Assembly (NCBI RefSeq): GCF_003429565.1
Contig: NZ_QUAK01000239.1
Location: 119,386 to 183,385 of the forward strand
Direction: 5' to 3'
DNA: 64,000 nucleotides
Origin: Streptomyces triticagri
GTDB taxonomy: Bacteria > Actinomycetota > Actinomycetes > Streptomycetales > Streptomycetaceae
Shown here: positions 34,432 to 46,327 of the stretch, piece after piece
Layout: every line of letters begins with the position of its first letter
Position numbering within the stretch: position 1 is the stretch's first letter
Made by a program: the position numbers and the translations under genes
Notes under the pieces: model-generated
Database searches by the model: none
Seen by the model: the letters and a program-made list of their open reading frames with translations, nothing else
Told to the model about the DNA's origin: nothing

Positions 34432-35246
34432 GCAGAGCAAAGGGAGTGGTGGTCAACGCGGTGCTGCTCGCCGTCGGGCTCCTGATGGTGGCGCCCCTGG
34501 TGTGGCTGGTGGTCCAGAGCGTCACCCCGGAGAAGTCGGCCTTCTCGATCCCGCCCGAATGGGTGCCGGTGCCGTTCACCTTTGACCACTTCGGCAGCAT
34601 CCCCGACCTGGTGCCGTTCGGCCGGATGGCGCTCAACAGCCTCCAGGTGGCGGTCATTTCGACGGCCGGATCCCTTCTCGTCAGCGTGCTCGCCGCGTAC
34701 GCGTTCTCACGGCTGAGCTTCCGGGGGCGGGACGCGCTCTTCCTCGTCATGCTCAGCGCACTCATGGTGCCGGTGCAGATGACGGTCATCCCCGTCTTCG
34801 TCCTGATGCGCAATCTCGGCCTTGTCGACACCCTGGCCGCCCTCTGGCTGCCCGCCCTGATCAATGTCTTCTCGGTCTTCTTCCTGCGCCAGTACTTCAA
34901 CACCATCCCGCGCGAACTGGACGAGGCGGCCCGCATCGACGGCGCCGGACATCTGTGGATCCTCTTCCGGATGATCGTGCCGCTGTCCGGCCCTGCCCTC
35001 GCTGCCATGACGATCCTCACCTTCGAGCTGTCCTGGAACAACTACTTCGGCCCGCTGATCTTCCTGAGCACGCCGGAGCACATGACGCTCCCGATCGGCC
35101 TGGTGGCCCTGCAGAACGGCCAAGGAGGCTCGTCCGTAGTGGTGTTCGCCGCGATCACCGCGGTCGTGCTGCCCGTCCTCGCGGTGTTCCTCGCGTTCCA
35201 GCGGAGCTTCGTCGCCAGTATCGCGTCTGCCGGACTGCGGGGGTGA
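34428..35246 (+). CDS. CUT1 ABC sugar permease, MalG/UgpE type (second system)
   Basis: 272 residues, six membrane segments, EAA loop RELDEAARIDGAGHLWILFRMIVPLSGP near 164-191. The GTG at 34428 lies in a GTGA overlap and is preferred over an in-frame GTG at 34413. It completes the second CUT1 importer. Confidence 0.9.
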   Translation: MSRAKGVVVNAVLLAVGLLMVAPLVWLVVQSVTPEKSAFSIPPEWVPVPFTFDHFGSIPDLVPFGRMALNSLQVAVISTAGSLLVSVLAAYAFSRLSFRGRDALFLVMLSALMVPVQMTVIPVFVLMRNLGLVDTLAALWLPALINVFSVFFLRQYFNTIPRELDEAARIDGAGHLWILFRMIVPLSGPALAAMTILTFELSWNNYFGPLIFLSTPEHMTLPIGLVALQNGQGGSSVVVFAAITAVVLPVLAVFLAFQRSFVASIASAGLRG

Positions 35247-35932
35247 GGACGGTGCCCGTACAGCACCTCCACGTGGCCGAGCACCGGGCACTCGCCGGTA
35301 CCCTGCGCGGGGCATGGCCGGGACTGCCGGCCCTGCTCGCCGGGAGTGCGACCGTCTGCGCGGGCGCCACCCTCACCGTCCTCCTGGCCCCGGGGGTCAC
35401 ACCGGTGTCGGTGCTGGTCGCGGCCGTTCTCGTGGGGCCGGGAGCTGCGGCGCTCGCCCGGGCGGCGGACGACGGTGCGACGGTGCGTCAATGGTGGCTG
35501 GCGCTCAGGGAGTTGTGGCGCTTCGGCCTGTTGCAGTGTCTGGTCGCGGCGGCGCCGACGGCCGCCTTCCTCGTCGCCCTCCGCCTGTGGCAGGAGACCG
35601 GCGCGGACTGGCTGCTGCTCTCGGTCGGAGCGAGCGGAGCGGCGGCGCTGTTCGCCCTGTTCGCCCTGTCCGTGGCGCTGCCGCTCGGTGCCCTGCGGCC
35701 CGAGCTGCGCGGACGGCTGCTGTGGGGGTGCGCACTGCACCTGGCGCTGCGCCGTCCACTCCGTCATCTGGCCGGTCCCTGCCTGGGAGTGCTCGGTGTC
35801 TGGGCGGCCGTCCAGTGGACGGCGTCGTTGCTGCTGCTGACTCCGGGGCCGGCCATGGTGGTGGCGATCGCGGCGGTGCGTGTCGCCTGCGCCACTGAGC
35901 CGGAGAGCTCCGATTCCGCGGCGCGTGCTTGA
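35243..35932 (+). CDS. DUF624/YesL-like membrane protein
   Basis: 229 residues with five to six hydrophobic segments and short polar ends. The pattern of an early WPGLPALLAGSATVCAGAT segment, a RQWWLALRELWRFGL turn and a C-terminal pair of helices resembles the YesL/DUF624 family, often encoded beside CUT1 importers. The function is unknown. Translation probably begins at the GTG overlapping the preceding stop; a second GTG lies nine nt later. It is the likely last gene of the sugar operon. Assignment to DUF624 is by general pattern and is not firm. Confidence 0.6.
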   Translation: MRTVPVQHLHVAEHRALAGTLRGAWPGLPALLAGSATVCAGATLTVLLAPGVTPVSVLVAAVLVGPGAAALARAADDGATVRQWWLALRELWRFGLLQCLVAAAPTAAFLVALRLWQETGADWLLLSVGASGAAALFALFALSVALPLGALRPELRGRLLWGCALHLALRRPLRHLAGPCLGVLGVWAAVQWTASLLLLTPGPAMVVAIAAVRVACATEPESSDSAARA

Positions 35933-35940
35933 CTCGGTGC

Positions 35941-36312
35941 ATGGTGAGCATCGGATCAGTCGTGGTGGGCGTGGCCGACGTGCCGCGCGCGATCGCCTTC
36001 TGGACCAAGGCACTCGGCTACGTACCGCGGGAGGAACCGGAGCCCGACTGGGCGGTCCTGGTACCCGCCGACGGCCGTGGTGGCGTGTCCCTCTCGCTCG
36101 GCCTCAGCGACGTGGCCGTGCAGCCGTACCCGCGTATCCACCTGGATCTGTACGCCGCGGACGCCGCGGAGCAGGCGGACGAGGTGGAGCGGCTGATCTC
36201 GCTCGGCGCGAGCCGGGTCGACTGGGACCGCTACCCGCAGGACCCGGACTTCGTGGTGCTCGCCGACCCCGACGGCAACCGCTTCTGTGTGATCGACACC
36301 AGCCACGGCTGA
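35941..36312 (+). CDS. VOC (glyoxalase/bleomycin-resistance fold) protein
   Basis: 123 residues forming a single vicinal-oxygen-chelate module: VVVGVADVPRAIAFWTKALGYVP at the N terminus and FVVLADPDGNRFCVIDT at the C terminus. The latter is the conserved DPDGN metal-side strand. It starts nine nt after the DUF624-like gene and may be co-transcribed with the sugar operon, but family breadth (lyases, dioxygenases, resistance proteins) prevents a specific call. It ends before a strong bidirectional terminator. Confidence 0.8.
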   Translation: MVSIGSVVVGVADVPRAIAFWTKALGYVPREEPEPDWAVLVPADGRGGVSLSLGLSDVAVQPYPRIHLDLYAADAAEQADEVERLISLGASRVDWDRYPQDPDFVVLADPDGNRFCVIDTSHG

Positions 36313-36334
36313 CCGCCGGGCACCGGACGGCCGA

Positions 36335-36369
36335 CCGGCCGGGGTCCGTGGCGAAGGGACCCCGGCCGG
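36335..36369. terminator. Bidirectional terminator
   Basis: CCGGCCGGGGTCC (36335-36347) and GGACCCCGGCCGG (36357-36369) form a perfect 13-bp stem with a 9-nt loop between convergent genes. It probably ends both the long sugar operon and the minus-strand beta-propeller transcript. Confidence 0.8.
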
Positions 36370-36394
36370 AGCGCTGCCGCTCCGCGCTCCGCGT

Positions 36395-37459
36395 TCAGCG
36401 GGAGACGCGGATGCGGTGGATCTGGTCCTCTCCCTCAGGGCCGGAGCCGGACTTGTCCACGGCGTACGCGGTGCCGCGGTGCACGGCGATGTGGTTGGGA
36501 TTGGCGCCGGTGGCGTGCGAGGCGACGACCGTGCCCTTGCGCGGGTCGACGACCGTGACGGTGCCGGCATCCCGGTTGGCGACCAGGACACGGCCCGAGC
36601 GGGGCTCGGCGGCCACGTTGAGCGCGCCCTCGCCGGTCGGCACGCTCTTGGTGACCTCACCCTTGCGCAGGTCCACCACCGAGAGCCCGCCGGCTGCCTG
36701 GTCCGCGGTGTACGCGGTGCGTCCGTCACGGGAGAGAGCCACGGAGATGGGTCCGTCCCCGGCGGGGATGAAACGGGGCTTCTCGGCGCGCCGGGAGACC
36801 TCGATGATCCGGTCGCCCTCCAGGTCGGTGGCGTACACGGCGCCCGTCCGCTCGTTGACGGCGAGGCCCGCGGGGGACGCTCCCTCCACCGTGATGCGCT
36901 TCTTCTCCTTGAAGGTACGGGTGTCGAAGCCCACCACCGTGCCGTCGCCGAAACCACTGGCCCAGGCGACGTCGTGCCGTTCGTCCACCACGACCTCACG
37001 GGCGTGCGCCACATCGGGCAAGGTCGCGAGGTGGCTGCCGTCGCGCTGGCTGTAGACCGCGACCGAGTTGTCCCGGGTGTTCGTCGTCCAGACCGTGTTG
37101 TGCTCGTCGTCCACGGCGATGCCGTACACCGCTTCGACGGCGCCCGTCTCGGGGTCGGTGACCGGCGGGGCGTACGAGGCCTTCACCTCGAGGGTGCGCG
37201 GGTCGACTTTCAGCAGGCTCGACTCGGTCACCGGCGGGCGGCCCACGGCGGAGGTGGTCCACAGGACGTTGTTCCGCTCCGAGTAGGCGGACTGGTACAG
37301 ACCCTGGGTCAGCGGCGCCGAGGTGACCGGCGAGGCCTCGGTCGGGGCGCCTTTGCCTGCCTGTGCGGTCGCGGTGCCGGCCACGGCCAGGGAACTCCCC
37401 GCGGCGACGGCGACGGCGATCGCAGCGGCACGACGGATACGACGGGTGAGTGAGGACAT
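36395..37459 (-). CDS. Secreted YncE/SMP-30-like beta-propeller protein, iron-box controlled
   Basis: 354 residues. A Sec signal peptide (RRIRRAAAIAVAVAAGSSLAVAGTATAQA) precedes about six repeats of a beta-propeller. Repeated strands include YGIAVDDEHNTVWTTNT, REVVVDERHDVAWASGF, LAVNERTGAVYATD, VALSRDGRTAYTAD and VAAEPRSGRVLVANR. There is no catalytic motif. YncE-like proteins are extracytoplasmic, and E. coli yncE is itself iron-regulated. A 17/19 iron box lies 59-77 bp upstream, and AGGAGA precedes the ATG at 37459. Position behind a catecholate siderophore operon suggests a role in iron handling at the surface, not proven. Confidence 0.8.
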   Translation of the reverse strand: MSSLTRRIRRAAAIAVAVAAGSSLAVAGTATAQAGKGAPTEASPVTSAPLTQGLYQSAYSERNNVLWTTSAVGRPPVTESSLLKVDPRTLEVKASYAPPVTDPETGAVEAVYGIAVDDEHNTVWTTNTRDNSVAVYSQRDGSHLATLPDVAHAREVVVDERHDVAWASGFGDGTVVGFDTRTFKEKKRITVEGASPAGLAVNERTGAVYATDLEGDRIIEVSRRAEKPRFIPAGDGPISVALSRDGRTAYTADQAAGGLSVVDLRKGEVTKSVPTGEGALNVAAEPRSGRVLVANRDAGTVTVVDPRKGTVVASHATGANPNHIAVHRGTAYAVDKSGSGPEGEDQIHRIRVSR

Positions 37460-37517
37460 GCTGCGTCAGTCTCCTGATGCTGATGTGCCTCCTGGGAGGA
37501 GGCGACTGAATGACAAC

Positions 37518-37536
37518 TTAGCTTAGGCTTACCTAA
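37518..37536. promoter_or_regulatory. Iron box (DmdR1/IdeR site) A
   Basis: TTAGCTTAGGCTTACCTAA matches the iron-box consensus TTAGGTTAGGCTAACCTAA at 17 of 19 positions. It lies upstream of the beta-propeller gene and downstream of the NRPS stop, giving the propeller gene its own iron-repressed promoter. Confidence 0.85.
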
Positions 37537-37595
37537 GTAAGTCAAGCGGATTCGGGTCGTGTCGCACACAACTCCAGGCCGGGGCGGTGAAGTTG

Positions 37596-37609
37596 GCGCG
37601 ATATCGCGC
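37596..37609. repeat. Perfect 14-bp palindrome after the NRPS gene
   Basis: GCGCGATATCGCGC lies 3 bp beyond the NRPS stop codon. With no loop it is a poor terminator; it may be an operator or chance. No function is assigned. Confidence 0.3.
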
Positions 37610-37612
37610 TGC

Positions 37613-41547
<3,935 letters not shown>

Positions 41548-41551
<4 letters not shown>

Positions 41552-41781
41552 GAGACCGCCACCCCCAGCATCGGCGCCCAGGCCTCGATGGCCGGCTGCT
41601 CGGCGAGATCGGCGAAATCGGCGGACACCGCGTGGTCGCGGCGCCAGCCCTCGAGGAGAGCCATGATGCGGACCGAGTCGAGACCGTAGTCCAGAAGGTT
41701 CTCGTCGAAGGGGATCTCGGCCGGGTCCTCGCCGAGTGCGTCGGCGACGTCGGCGCGGATCTGCTCCAGTGTGAGTGCCAT
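41548..41781 (-). CDS. Stand-alone aryl carrier protein
   Basis: 77 residues. The phosphopantetheine site is the serine in LLDYGLDSVRIMALLEGW (about residue 35), matching the C-terminal ArCP domain of E. coli EntB. Here that domain is encoded separately from the isochorismatase, with only 4 nt between the genes. It carries the DHB thioester made by DhbE to the NRPS condensation domain. The griseobactin cluster of Streptomyces is described as having the same split layout (DhbG). Confidence 0.9.
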
Positions 41782-41785
41782 CGGT

Positions 41786-42418
41786 TCAGGCCTCCTTGAA
41801 CAGGGCGTCGGTGGTGGTCACGACCGCGCAGCGGCCCGCGGCCCAGGTGAGGGCCATGTCGTGGTCGGCGCGGGAGAAGTCGGCCACGGCATCGGCCACC
41901 ACGAAGGCCTGGATGTCGCGCATCCAGGCGTCGCAGGCCGACATCAGCACGCCGATGTGCGCATACACACCCACCACCACGAGCTGATCGCGGCCCGACT
42001 CCCGCATCAGCGACTCGAGTTCGGTGCGCACGAAAGCGCTGTACTTCCACTTGGTGAGCCAGGTGTCACCGGGCTCGGGGGCGACCGCGTCGGGCGTCGC
42101 GAGCGCCTCGGGGTCGTCGGCCACGCCCGGTCCCCAGAAGTCGAGTTGGAGCCCGCGCTCCTCGGGGGTCTGGCCGCCGCGCTGTGCCGAGTACACGACC
42201 GGCACGTCGCGCTTGCGGCAGTCGGTGAGGATCCGGGAGGTGTTGTCGAGCATCCCCGTGAGCGGCTCGGCGCCGCTCGGGAAGGCCTTGAGGAAGTGGT
42301 TCTGCAGATCGTGCACCAGGAGCACGGCGCGCGACGGATCGACCGTCCACGACACGCGGTTGGCGGGGAGTTCGCCCTCGGTGGGCAGTGCATAGGGGGC
42401 GATGGCGGGAAGTGCCAT
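41786..42418 (-). CDS. dhbB: Isochorismatase (EntB N-domain type)
   Basis: 210 residues, matching only the isochorismatase half of EntB: VDPSRAVLLVHDLQNHFLKAF (catalytic Asp near 37), a Lys in DTWLTKWKYSAF near 123, and GVYAHIGVLMSACDAWMRDI with the catalytic-loop Cys near 160. It hydrolyses isochorismate to 2,3-dihydro-2,3-dihydroxybenzoate and pyruvate. The carrier domain usually fused at its C terminus is a separate downstream gene. Confidence 0.92.
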   Translation of the reverse strand: MALPAIAPYALPTEGELPANRVSWTVDPSRAVLLVHDLQNHFLKAFPSGAEPLTGMLDNTSRILTDCRKRDVPVVYSAQRGGQTPEERGLQLDFWGPGVADDPEALATPDAVAPEPGDTWLTKWKYSAFVRTELESLMRESGRDQLVVVGVYAHIGVLMSACDAWMRDIQAFVVADAVADFSRADHDMALTWAAGRCAVVTTTDALFKEA

Positions 42419-42448
42419 GAGGGTGGGGGCCTTTCGGGTGCGTCCCGG

Positions 42449-44107
42449 TCAGTGCTGCTCGGCGGTGGCCGCGGTGGACCGCAGCCCCTTCTTGCTGATC
42501 TTGCCGATGCCGGTCTGCGGGAAGGTGTCGACGAACTCGACGAGGTCGGGAATCTTGTACGCGGCGAGCCCGCGCTCGCGCACGAAGCGTTTCACCGCGA
42601 CGGCCTTGAGCGGTTCGGCGCCCTCGCGCAGGATCACGTACGCCAGCGACCGCTCGCCCAGATACTCGTCGGCGACCGCGACCACCGAGACGTCGTGCAC
42701 GGACGGGTGGGCGAGGATGACGTTCTCGACCTCCTCCGGGGCCACCTTCTCGCCACCGCGGTTGATCTGGTCCTTCGCCCGGCCCTCGACCACCAGATGC
42801 CCGGTCGCCGTGCGCCGCACGATGTCCCCGGTGCGGTAGAAGCCGTCCTCGGTGAAGGCCGTCGCATTGTGCTCGGGCGCCCGCCAGTATCCGCGGATGG
42901 TGTACGGGCCGCGGGTGAGCAGATGCCCGAACTCGCCGTCGACGACGTCGAGTCCGGCGTCGTCCACCACCCGGACCTCGTCGTCGGGCGAGATGGGCAG
43001 GCCCTGGGTCGTCACCACCGTCTCGTGGTCGTCGTCGAGCCGCGTGTAGTTGACCAGGCCCTCCGCCATGCCGAAGACCTGCATCAGCCGGCAGCCGAGC
43101 GCCGGCTCCAGCCGACGGGCCGCCGCCTCGCTGTACTTGGCGCCGCCGACCAGGATCAGCTCCAGGCTGCTCAGATCGTGCTCCGTCGACTCGGCCGAGT
43201 CCGTCCACACCAGGGCGAGCGGCGGCACCATCCCGGTCATGGTGATCCCCTCCCGCTCGATCAGCGGGAACGCCGTGGCCGGGTCGGGCCGCGGACACAG
43301 CACCGTCGTACCGCCCGCGTACAGCACGCCCAGCCAACCGGGCGAGCTCATCGGGAAGTTGTGCGCCGCGGGCAGCACCACCAGGAAGCGGGTGTCCGCG
43401 TCGACGCCGCAGATCTCGTTGGACCCCCACAGCGAGTACAGGTAGTCGTCGTGGGTACGCGGGATCAGCTTCGGCACGCCCGTGGTGCCGCCGGACAGCT
43501 GCAGGAAGGCGAGCTGGTGGGGCCCGGGACCGTCCGGCGGATCGGCCGGTGGCTCGCACGGCACCTCCGCGAGCGCGGTGTGCTCCCCGGGCTCACCGAC
43601 CACGAACACATGGCGCAGACCGGGATTGCGTGCCTTGACCTCGGCGGCCAGCGGCCGGTGGTCGAAGCCCGCGTGCCGGTCCGGGATCACATACGCCACG
43701 GCCCCGGTGAACTCGCAGAAGTACGCGATCTCCGTCTCCCGGTGCGCGGGCAGCGCGTACACCGGCAGCGCGCCGATGCGGAACAGCGCGAACACGACCT
43801 CGATGAACTCGCCCACATTGGGCAGCTGCAGCACCACCCGGTCACCGGGACCGATGCCGCGCCGCCGGAAGCCCTCCGCCAACCGGTCCGCGGCCAGGTC
43901 GAGTTCGGCGTACGTCCAGGTGCGGCGCTCGGGTGCCGGATCGACCAGGGCGATGCGGTCCGGGTGCCGGGCGGCGCGCTCGCGCAGGACGCCGCCGAAG
44001 GTCTCGCCCCGCCAGTAGCCGGCTCTGCGATAGCGCTCGGCGAACTCCGCGGGCCAGGTGGGCGCGTCGGTCCCGGGCGTCAGCGCGGGGATGCCGTCGA
44101 TGCTCAC
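42449..44107 (-). CDS. dhbE: 2,3-dihydroxybenzoate-AMP ligase
   Basis: 552 residues. It has the ANL adenylation motifs QLSGGTTGVPKLIPRTHDD (about 190-208), AAHNFPMSSPG with the Asn that contacts the aryl acid, FGMAEGLVNYTR and TGIGKISKKGLR at the C terminus. It activates DHB and loads it on the aryl carrier protein. The GTG at 44107 overlaps the dhbC stop (GTGA), so the in-frame extension to 44260 is discarded. Confidence 0.92.
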   Translation of the reverse strand: MSIDGIPALTPGTDAPTWPAEFAERYRRAGYWRGETFGGVLRERAARHPDRIALVDPAPERRTWTYAELDLAADRLAEGFRRRGIGPGDRVVLQLPNVGEFIEVVFALFRIGALPVYALPAHRETEIAYFCEFTGAVAYVIPDRHAGFDHRPLAAEVKARNPGLRHVFVVGEPGEHTALAEVPCEPPADPPDGPGPHQLAFLQLSGGTTGVPKLIPRTHDDYLYSLWGSNEICGVDADTRFLVVLPAAHNFPMSSPGWLGVLYAGGTTVLCPRPDPATAFPLIEREGITMTGMVPPLALVWTDSAESTEHDLSSLELILVGGAKYSEAAARRLEPALGCRLMQVFGMAEGLVNYTRLDDDHETVVTTQGLPISPDDEVRVVDDAGLDVVDGEFGHLLTRGPYTIRGYWRAPEHNATAFTEDGFYRTGDIVRRTATGHLVVEGRAKDQINRGGEKVAPEEVENVILAHPSVHDVSVVAVADEYLGERSLAYVILREGAEPLKAVAVKRFVRERGLAAYKIPDLVEFVDTFPQTGIGKISKKGLRSTAATAEQH

Positions 44108-45324
44108 AGGGAGGCTCCCACCGCGCCGAGGAAGGTACGGAACTTGGCCGCGGTCTCCGCCGTCTCGGCCTCCGGCGTCGAGTCGGCGACCACACCCGCG
44201 CCCGCGTACAGCCGCAGCCGGTTGCCCTCGGCCTCCGCGCAGCGGATGGTGACGACCCATTCGCCGTCACCGGTGGAGTCCTGCCAGCCGACCATCCCCG
44301 TGTAGGCACCCCGGTCGAAGGGCTCGGATGCGGCTATCACGTCCCGCGCCACGTCCGTGGGCGTGCCGCACACGGCAGGAGTCGGGTGCAGCGCCGAGGC
44401 CAACTCCAGTGCACCGGTGTCCGGTTCGGCCAGCTCGCCGGTGACCATCGTCGACAGGTGCCACATGGCCGCCGTACGGACCAGCGTCGGGCGCTCGGGC
44501 ACCTCGAGGCGGCTGCAGAACGGCGCGAGCGCCGCACGGACCGCGTCCACCACCACCGCGTGCTCGTGCAGATCCTTCGCGGACTCCAGGAGGGCGGCCG
44601 CCCGGCGTACGTCCTCGGCCAGATCGGCACTGCGCGGCGCGGACCCGGCCAGCGGATTCGCGATCAACCGGCCGTTCCTGCGGGCCACCAGGAGCTCGGG
44701 ACTGGCTCCGATCAGAGTGCGGCCGGCACCGCTCGGCAGGGCGAAGGTGTAACCGGACGGGTCGCGGTGGGCGAGACGGCGCAGCATGGCCGGCAGGTCC
44801 GGCGGCTGCGGCGAGGTCAGCTCCAAGGTGCGGGCGAGCACCACCTTGTCGAACTCACCGGCCCGCATCCGCGCCACGGCCGCGGCGACGGCCGCCCCGT
44901 AGGCGTCGGCGGCCGGCACTTCCCGCACCTGCCAGTCCGCGGCCGCCTCCCGGTCCGGCACCGGCAGCGCGATCAGGGGGTCCTTGTGCAGCGCGGCGGC
45001 CCTGCGTACGGAGACCGGTACGGCCAGCGAGGCAGGGGCGCCGGGGGCGAACGGCACTGAACCGATCACCACGGGCGAGGGGATGCCGTCCGCGTGCGCC
45101 TCGTCCAGGGCCGCACGGACCCGGAGCGCCAACGGCCGTTCGTCATGCGCTGTTTCGGAGTGCACCCCGCGGGCGAGCAGCGTGTGCCGGGGCGTGGCGA
45201 GGAACCGGTCGCTGCCCGGGCGGTAGGCCTCGAGCAGCGCCGTCGAGGCGCCGGGGGAGTCGGGCAGCGCTTCGGTGGAGGAGTGCCCGGCCGGCGCAAG
45301 GGGTTCACGCAGAGAGGCAGACAT
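44104..45324 (-). CDS. dhbC: Isochorismate synthase
   Basis: 406 residues, chorismate-binding fold. Key stretches are FDKVVLARTLEL, TLIGASPELLVARR, IANPLAGSAPRS, HPTPAVCGTPTDVA, and FDRGAYTGMVGW. These include the Glu and His positions that bind Mg2+ and chorismate in EntC. It catalyses chorismate to isochorismate, the entry step to DHB. GGAG seven nt before the ATG at 45324 fixes the start; a long upstream frame overlapping the dhbA end is rejected. Confidence 0.92.
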   Translation of the reverse strand: MSASLREPLAPAGHSSTEALPDSPGASTALLEAYRPGSDRFLATPRHTLLARGVHSETAHDERPLALRVRAALDEAHADGIPSPVVIGSVPFAPGAPASLAVPVSVRRAAALHKDPLIALPVPDREAAADWQVREVPAADAYGAAVAAAVARMRAGEFDKVVLARTLELTSPQPPDLPAMLRRLAHRDPSGYTFALPSGAGRTLIGASPELLVARRNGRLIANPLAGSAPRSADLAEDVRRAAALLESAKDLHEHAVVVDAVRAALAPFCSRLEVPERPTLVRTAAMWHLSTMVTGELAEPDTGALELASALHPTPAVCGTPTDVARDVIAASEPFDRGAYTGMVGWQDSTGDGEWVVTIRCAEAEGNRLRLYAGAGVVADSTPEAETAETAAKFRTFLGAVGASL

Positions 45325-45529
45325 GAGGGTCTCCAGTGGGGGATGGCCACGCGCCGCGGTCGGCGGCGAGCAGTGGCGCGGACGGTGGCTGGCAGATGTG
45401 GTGGAAGTCCGGGGCACCGGCGCCCGGCGGGTGGGGGTACCGCCGGCGCAAGCACCGGGCGCGCGCCGGGGTCTCCGGGCGGCCGTGCCGGGAGGGCGCC
45501 GTGGGGACCGTGCAGGACTTGATGGACAC
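45305..45529 (-). CDS. Possible small ORF between dhbA and dhbC
   Basis: A 74-codon GTG-started frame begins 3 nt after the dhbA stop and ends 20 nt inside dhbC. Third-position GC is high, in keeping with coding sequence, but the product is Pro/Arg/His/Cys-rich with no recognisable domain. The 208-bp gap it fills is unusual for this compact operon. It could be a coupled small protein or simply spacer with the local codon-like bias. Not recognised. Confidence 0.2.
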   Translation of the reverse strand: MSIKSCTVPTAPSRHGRPETPARARCLRRRYPHPPGAGAPDFHHICQPPSAPLLAADRGAWPSPTGDPHVCLSA

Positions 45530-45532
45530 GGC

Positions 45533-46327
45533 CTACGCCCTGAGGGTGGCGCCGCCGTCGACGTACAGGTCGTGCAGGGTGATGTGGCGCGCGCGGTCGG
45601 ACACCAGAAAGACGACCGCTTCCGCGATGTCCTCCGGGTCGGCGATCCGGCCGAGCGGTATGCCCGTGCGGTACGACTCGGGGTCGCCGGCGACGATCCG
45701 CCGGGCGGCCTCCGTCTCGTCGACACCGGAGTCGGCCCACATCGCGCGCTGCATCTCGGTGAGCGTCGAACCGGGGGAGACGGAGTTGCAGCGCACTCCC
45801 CGGGCGGAGACCTCGAGACCGAGACACTTGGTGAACATGACCGCGGCCGCCTTCGACGCGGCGTACGCCGCCATGCCGGTCCGGGGTATGCCCGCGGCGT
45901 TCGAGGCGACGGTGACGATGCTGCCGTGGCCCCGCTCCGTCATCCGGCGTGCGGTCGCCCGGCCGAGGTGGAACACCCCGTCGGTGTTCACCGCGAAGGT
46001 CGCGGCCCAGTCCTCGTCGCTGAGTTCGGTGACCTTCCCGCCGCGCAGAATGCCCGCGACGCTCACCGCGATGTCCAGCGGGCCCAGTTCGCGCTCTGCC
46101 TCGTCGACGAGGCGCTCCACCGCGTCCGCGTCCGATACGTCCAGGGCACGGGCGGTCACCCGGTCCGGGTGCTTCACGGCGAGCGCCGCCACGCCCGCCG
46201 GGTCGAGGTCGGTGGCGAGGACCCGGGCACCGCGCTCCACGAGCGCATGCACCACCGCCTCACCGATGCCTCGGCCGGCACCCGTGACCAGGGCGAACCG
46301 CCCGGCCAGCTCCTGATCGACAGTCAC
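45533..46327 (-). CDS. dhbA: 2,3-dihydro-2,3-dihydroxybenzoate dehydrogenase
   Basis: 264 residues, short-chain dehydrogenase. The NAD site is LVTGAGRGIGEAVVHAL (about 13-29), the structural VSVAGILRGG replaces the NAG motif, and the catalytic set is S in VTVASNAAG plus YAASKAA. The C terminus HDLYVDGGATL is typical. It oxidises 2,3-diDHB to 2,3-dihydroxybenzoate. The GTG start at 46327 overlaps the stop of an upstream 59-codon ORF, indicating translational coupling. Confidence 0.92.
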   Translation of the reverse strand: MTVDQELAGRFALVTGAGRGIGEAVVHALVERGARVLATDLDPAGVAALAVKHPDRVTARALDVSDADAVERLVDEAERELGPLDIAVSVAGILRGGKVTELSDEDWAATFAVNTDGVFHLGRATARRMTERGHGSIVTVASNAAGIPRTGMAAYAASKAAAVMFTKCLGLEVSARGVRCNSVSPGSTLTEMQRAMWADSGVDETEAARRIVAGDPESYRTGIPLGRIADPEDIAEAVVFLVSDRARHITLHDLYVDGGATLRA

